Positions 6,727 to 9,276 of a stretch of 9,276 nucleotides of DNA are shown in pieces (position 1 is the stretch's first letter; each line of letters starts with the position of its first letter). The stretch covers positions 1-9,276 of the forward strand of contig JAGWVZ010000108.1 of assembly GCA_018970625.1 (NCBI GenBank), given 5' to 3'. The notes beneath the pieces were generated by a model. It saw only the letters and a list, made by a program, of their open reading frames with translations, had not been told where the DNA came from and searched no databases. Both the position numbers and the translations under genes were made by a program. Origin of the DNA: Myxococcales bacterium (GTDB lineage: Bacteria > Myxococcota > Bradymonadia > REDH01).

Positions 6727-7842
6727 TTATCTGCCCTCCGGCACAAACGTCTGTATCTGTTCGCGCGCCCAAACCCCGGGAATCGCCTGCAGGTCAGCGT
6801 CCTCGACCTGCTGCCGCTGTCCCAGCAACAGCTCGGACACCAGCTGGTGCGCCTGGCCGGTGGCGCCGACCGCCGCCCGACCCTGCACACCACGCGGCTG
6901 TGCTCCCCAGATGGTGACCCCTCTCTGCTCCATCTCCGACAGCTCCAGACGACGCTGAGAAGTCAGGCCGTTCATGCCATTGGCGACCCAGTCGGCCATG
7001 ACCCACGCGCCGCCCAGGTCCCCCCGAAACGGTTCTATGCCGGCGCAGGACCAGTGGACCCGCATGCCATGCCGACGCTCAAATTCTTTTGCCCAGCCAG
7101 AGTCATAGCTGCGGTGCAGGTACGACGGATACAATGGCACCCTTTTGCCTGCGACAGGACAGTAGACCTGTAACTTTTGTACATACGAAGCGACATGAAT
7201 GGCGGACAGGGCGGCGGTACGCCCCGCCAGCAGCGCGATCGCACGGCGAACAAGCGCGCTGTACGCATCCAGCCATGCGTCGCCCGGTGCGCCTTCACCC
7301 GACCAAGCGACTGCCAACACGTGAACCGGCATACCGGAACACTGGGCGGCCTGCTCCATCGCGTCGCGCATCACCAGGCGAACGTCGGTCACAAGATCGG
7401 TCATGTGCCTGCAGAAATCAGCCCAGCGGCCGGTCACGCGACGCTCCAGCAGTCGACTCAGCTGTGTCACCGCTTCATCGGGACGGCGGCGCTGGTCCTG
7501 CACCATTTTGTTCAACTCCGTGAGGAGCGAGGCTGGAGCGCTCACCTCCAACAGCTCACGGATGCGCGAAGCCTGCTGTTGCGCCAGACAGGGAGTCGCT
7601 GTTGGAGACACATCCAGCGCGCGCGCCAACATCCATACATGACAACGCATGTCGGTGGCGTGCATGGGCCAGGGCAACCACGGATAACGCGCCTGCAGTC
7701 GCGCCTTGAGGTCGCGATCGAGGGCGGGGACGACCATGTCGGGCAACAGCACCCCGGCCACGGCGCACGCCCATGGCTCTGGCTCACTAAAGCGGCCCGT
7801 CTCGTCGACGAACAGGGCCCAGGTCTCCGTAGCTGACTTCAT
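6727..7842 (-). CDS. DUF3800-like protein, predicted RNase H-fold
   Basis: A 371-residue soluble protein. It begins with LFVDETGRF (10-18), the hallmark FIDESG-type strand of the DUF3800 family. It continues with a predicted second strand (WACAVAGVLLP, 24-34), a family-like HA motif (HATDMR, 61-66), and the C-terminal VMADWVANG (281-289), matching the family's LQLADLIA motif with its conserved Asp (D284). D13, E14 and D284 are candidate metal-binding acidic residues of an RNase H-like fold; nuclease activity is predicted for such folds but I cannot confirm it here. The middle (about 85-170) is a helical insertion and the last 80 residues are Gln/Arg-rich. The start at 7842 has GGAG 7 bases upstream; an in-frame ATG at 7869 has no such site. 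It is the first gene of the operon, so it probably acts in the same process as the sigma factor and peptidase. Confidence 0.7.
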   Translation of the reverse strand: MKSATETWALFVDETGRFSEPEPWACAVAGVLLPDMVVPALDRDLKARLQARYPWLPWPMHATDMRCHVWMLARALDVSPTATPCLAQQQASRIRELLEVSAPASLLTELNKMVQDQRRRPDEAVTQLSRLLERRVTGRWADFCRHMTDLVTDVRLVMRDAMEQAAQCSGMPVHVLAVAWSGEGAPGDAWLDAYSALVRRAIALLAGRTAALSAIHVASYVQKLQVYCPVAGKRVPLYPSYLHRSYDSGWAKEFERRHGMRVHWSCAGIEPFRGDLGGAWVMADWVANGMNGLTSQRRLELSEMEQRGVTIWGAQPRGVQGRAAVGATGQAHQLVSELLLGQRQQVEDADLQAIPGVWAREQIQTFVPEGR

Positions 7843-7940
7843 TCGGTGCTCCACCGACAGGCGATCCATGCAGGTCGTAAAGTCTGCCAGTCTGGTGTCG
7901 AATGGGCAAGCAATTCAAAAGTCTGAAACAACCTCTACTA

Positions 7941-7967
7941 TCCGGCGTTTTATACTGTTCGACCGGA
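7941..7967. repeat. TCCGG/CCGGA inverted repeat around the candidate -10 box
   Basis: TCCGG (7941-7945) and CCGGA (7963-7967) are inverted arms 17 bases apart. They bracket the TATAAA hexamer proposed as the -10 box of the operon. A repressor site in this position would block transcription; the arms are short and chance is possible. Confidence 0.25.
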
Positions 7968-7978
7968 ATCACTGACAC
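7949..7978 (-). promoter_or_regulatory. Candidate promoter of the DUF3800-sigma-unknown-peptidase operon
   Basis: On the minus strand GTGTCA (7973-7978, four of six matches to TTGACA) is followed after 18 bases by TATAAA (7949-7954, five of six to TATAAT). This would give a leader of about 100 bases before the ATG at 7842. It is the best housekeeping-type promoter I see upstream of the operon. Confidence 0.35.
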
Positions 7979-8078
7979 CTGGCGCATTGATCCTCAGACT
8001 ACAGGGAGCAGTTCTGCGGACGCGCCATCGTCCCCCGGTCACTACGAGGTCGAATTCATTTAGACCAATTCAGACACC

Positions 8079-8107
8079 ATGACTTCGTCGTGTCGCTACG
8101 GTAACAT
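8079..8107 (+). promoter_or_regulatory. Candidate promoter of the lipoprotein gene
   Basis: ATGACT (8079-8084) and TAACAT (8102-8107) each match four of six consensus bases and are separated by the ideal 17 bases. Transcription would begin about 25-30 bases before the ATG. The match is modest. Confidence 0.3.
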
Positions 8108-8139
8108 CCGACAATTCCACCCCGGCTCACATTGTGCGC

Positions 8140-9210
8140 ATGCAGCCCCGTCTTTCCCTCCTCTCCTTCTGGTTGCCGCTCGCGCTCCTCGCCGCTTGCG
8201 CAGACGTAACCTCGCCCGGCTCATCGGATGAAGCCGGAAGGCCCGACACCTCGTCTGCCGATGTGGATGATGGCGGTGATGATCGAGACACCAGCACGTC
8301 CGATGTGCGCGACATCGGCCGCGATGACGCCAGCGACGATGTGCAGGGCGATGGCCTCTCCGACGCAGACGTCGTTCTGGACGTCAGCGACGATACCACC
8401 GACGCCCTGCAAGACACCCAGGGCGGCGACAGCAGTGCCGAAGATACCAACCTGCCCGATCTGCTCGAAGACAGCGGTTCCGATATCGTGGATACCGACG
8501 CTGCCGATGTGCTCGGCGATAGCGTCGAACCCGATGCTGCGGATGCGACGGACGTGGCGAATGACGCGACGGCCGACTCGGAGACCGTCGACTCTGACGC
8601 CGCCCTGACGTGTGAAAGCGGCTTGCCACCCGGGCTCTGGTACCCCGACGCCGACGGTGACGGGTCTGGCGATGCCTTCGCTGCGCCCACCGCCGCCTGT
8701 GAGGCGCCGGCAGGCTTCGTAGCGAGCGGTACCGACTGTGATGACACCGACAGCCTGTTGCCCTCGCCCGGTACGCTCTCGGTTCCATTTATCGGCGCGC
8801 TCCGCGTGCCGCCATCCGGCACCGTAGGCACCACTACACTGAATATCCCCGTGGATTCAGCCGGCCTCTTTGCGTCGATGACCGTCGCCGTGCGCGTGCT
8901 GCACACGGATACGGGTGATTTGACACTCACGCTGATCTCTCCATCCGGCACACGCGTCGTGCTCGCCCGTCGCCGAGGATTTGATGACGATTTTGTGGGC
9001 ACGGTGTTTTCGGATAGCGCGACCGCAGCCATCGGCAGCGGCAGCAATCCGTTTACAGGCTCATGGCGCCCCGAGCAGCCGCTCTCGACATTTGTGAACG
9101 AACCGGTGAACGGAGACTGGCAGCTCGAGGTCGAAGACGCCTTCTCGATCGAATCCGGTACGCTGCAAGCCGTCACCCTGAATTTTGAATTACGTTGTCA
9201 TGACAGATAG
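8140..9210 (+). CDS. Asp-rich lipoprotein with MopE-type motif and proprotein-convertase P domain
   Basis: A 356-residue predicted lipoprotein. The signal peptide ends in the lipobox LLAAC, with the lipidated Cys at residue 20; the following Ala and Asp suggest export to the outer membrane or cell surface rather than a firm prediction. Residues about 21-153 are a low-complexity linker in which I count about 39 Asp in 134 residues, probably a disordered or calcium-binding stalk. Residues about 167-204 (YPDADGDGSGD ... CEAPAGF ... DCDDTD) match the MopE-type metal-binding motif (PF11617). Residues about 228-354 are a P domain (PF01483): VRVLHTDTGDLTLTLISPSG, then LSTFVNEPVNGDWQLEVED and SGTLQAVTLNFE. 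No protease catalytic domain is present, so the P domain probably acts in binding. A GTG at 8134 is an alternative start two codons upstream; neither has a clear Shine-Dalgarno. It is divergent from the operon and its link to it is unknown. Confidence 0.85.
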   Translation: MQPRLSLLSFWLPLALLAACADVTSPGSSDEAGRPDTSSADVDDGGDDRDTSTSDVRDIGRDDASDDVQGDGLSDADVVLDVSDDTTDALQDTQGGDSSAEDTNLPDLLEDSGSDIVDTDAADVLGDSVEPDAADATDVANDATADSETVDSDAALTCESGLPPGLWYPDADGDGSGDAFAAPTAACEAPAGFVASGTDCDDTDSLLPSPGTLSVPFIGALRVPPSGTVGTTTLNIPVDSAGLFASMTVAVRVLHTDTGDLTLTLISPSGTRVVLARRRGFDDDFVGTVFSDSATAAIGSGSNPFTGSWRPEQPLSTFVNEPVNGDWQLEVEDAFSIESGTLQAVTLNFELRCHDR

Positions 9211-9212
9211 TT

Positions 9213-9236
9213 GGCTGCCATACTCGGCAGCCCTTT
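9213..9236 (+). terminator. Terminator-like hairpin after the lipoprotein gene
   Basis: GGCTGCC (9213-9219) and GGCAGCC (9226-9232) form a perfect 7-bp GC-rich stem with a six-base loop, starting two bases after the TAG stop. Only three T follow (CTTTC), so it is a weak intrinsic terminator at best. Confidence 0.55.
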
Positions 9237-9276
9237 CGACGCTCAATGCACTGACTCTCCCCGAATATACCCATGA
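9237..9276. other. Window edge, no gene seen
   Basis: Forty bases after the hairpin. The last bases read ATGA, which could be the first codon of a further plus-strand gene, but nothing can be concluded from so little sequence. Confidence 0.4.

Larger units (their letters stand above)
7843..8139. other. Divergent intergenic region
   Basis: This stretch separates the start of the four-gene operon from the start of the lipoprotein gene. I see no gene in it. It is AT-richer than its surroundings around 7910-7960 and 8050-8075 and holds one candidate promoter for each direction, annotated separately. Confidence 0.55.

Noticed and set aside
8127..9176. Minus-strand Ser-rich open frame of 349 codons opposite the lipoprotein
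   Set aside because: Ser-rich product is the complement of the Asp-rich coding repeats (GAC/GAT read as GTC/ATC and shifted frames); the plus strand has a lipobox and two recognised domains.

Overview
The window is about 9.3 kb of GC-rich bacterial DNA with eight protein genes, seven on the minus strand and one on the plus strand. I see no RNA gene, CRISPR array, transposase or integrase. The best taxonomic clue is the plus-strand lipoprotein. Its very Asp-rich linker, MopE-type 'DADGDG...DCDD' motif and proprotein-convertase P domain are a combination typical of secreted proteins in Myxococcota/Bradymonadota-type bacteria (the former Deltaproteobacteria). The phylum assignment is an inference, not a proof.

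Region 1 (83-2573, minus strand) is a likely cell-envelope operon. Transcription order is a PorT-like outer-membrane beta-barrel, then an exported protein of unknown function with four mature cysteines, then a single-pass membrane protein ending in a Gln-rich tail. The gaps are 28 and 45 bases and each gene has a Shine-Dalgarno sequence. Upstream is a 297-base gap with several small palindromes.

Region 2 (2871-7842, minus strand) is the most interesting part: four soluble, probably cytoplasmic proteins in one apparent operon. Transcription order is a DUF3800-like (RNase H-fold) protein; a sigma-70/ECF-like sigma factor whose ATG directly abuts the preceding TAA; an unrecognised 384-residue protein; and a stand-alone Lon-type (S16) peptidase domain fused to a helical, TPR-like C-terminal region. 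The S16 protein keeps a Ser/Lys pair with exactly the 43-residue spacing of E. coli Lon S679/K722, but has no AAA+ ATPase. A protease, a sigma factor and an unknown protein between them recall, by analogy only, the Lon protease/anti-sigma/sigma logic of the CRISPR-associated CalpL-CalpT-CalpS system. Here there is no SAVED domain and no CRISPR locus. A working hypothesis is a protease-controlled sigma-factor switch, possibly for stress or phage defence, with the 384-residue protein as the candidate anti-sigma factor or substrate. The intergenic gap before the unknown gene has a perfect 7-bp hairpin ending immediately at that gene's ribosome binding site.

Region 3 (7843-9276) holds a divergent intergenic region with candidate promoters in both directions. 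It is followed by the Asp-rich lipoprotein on the plus strand and a terminator-like hairpin just after its stop codon.
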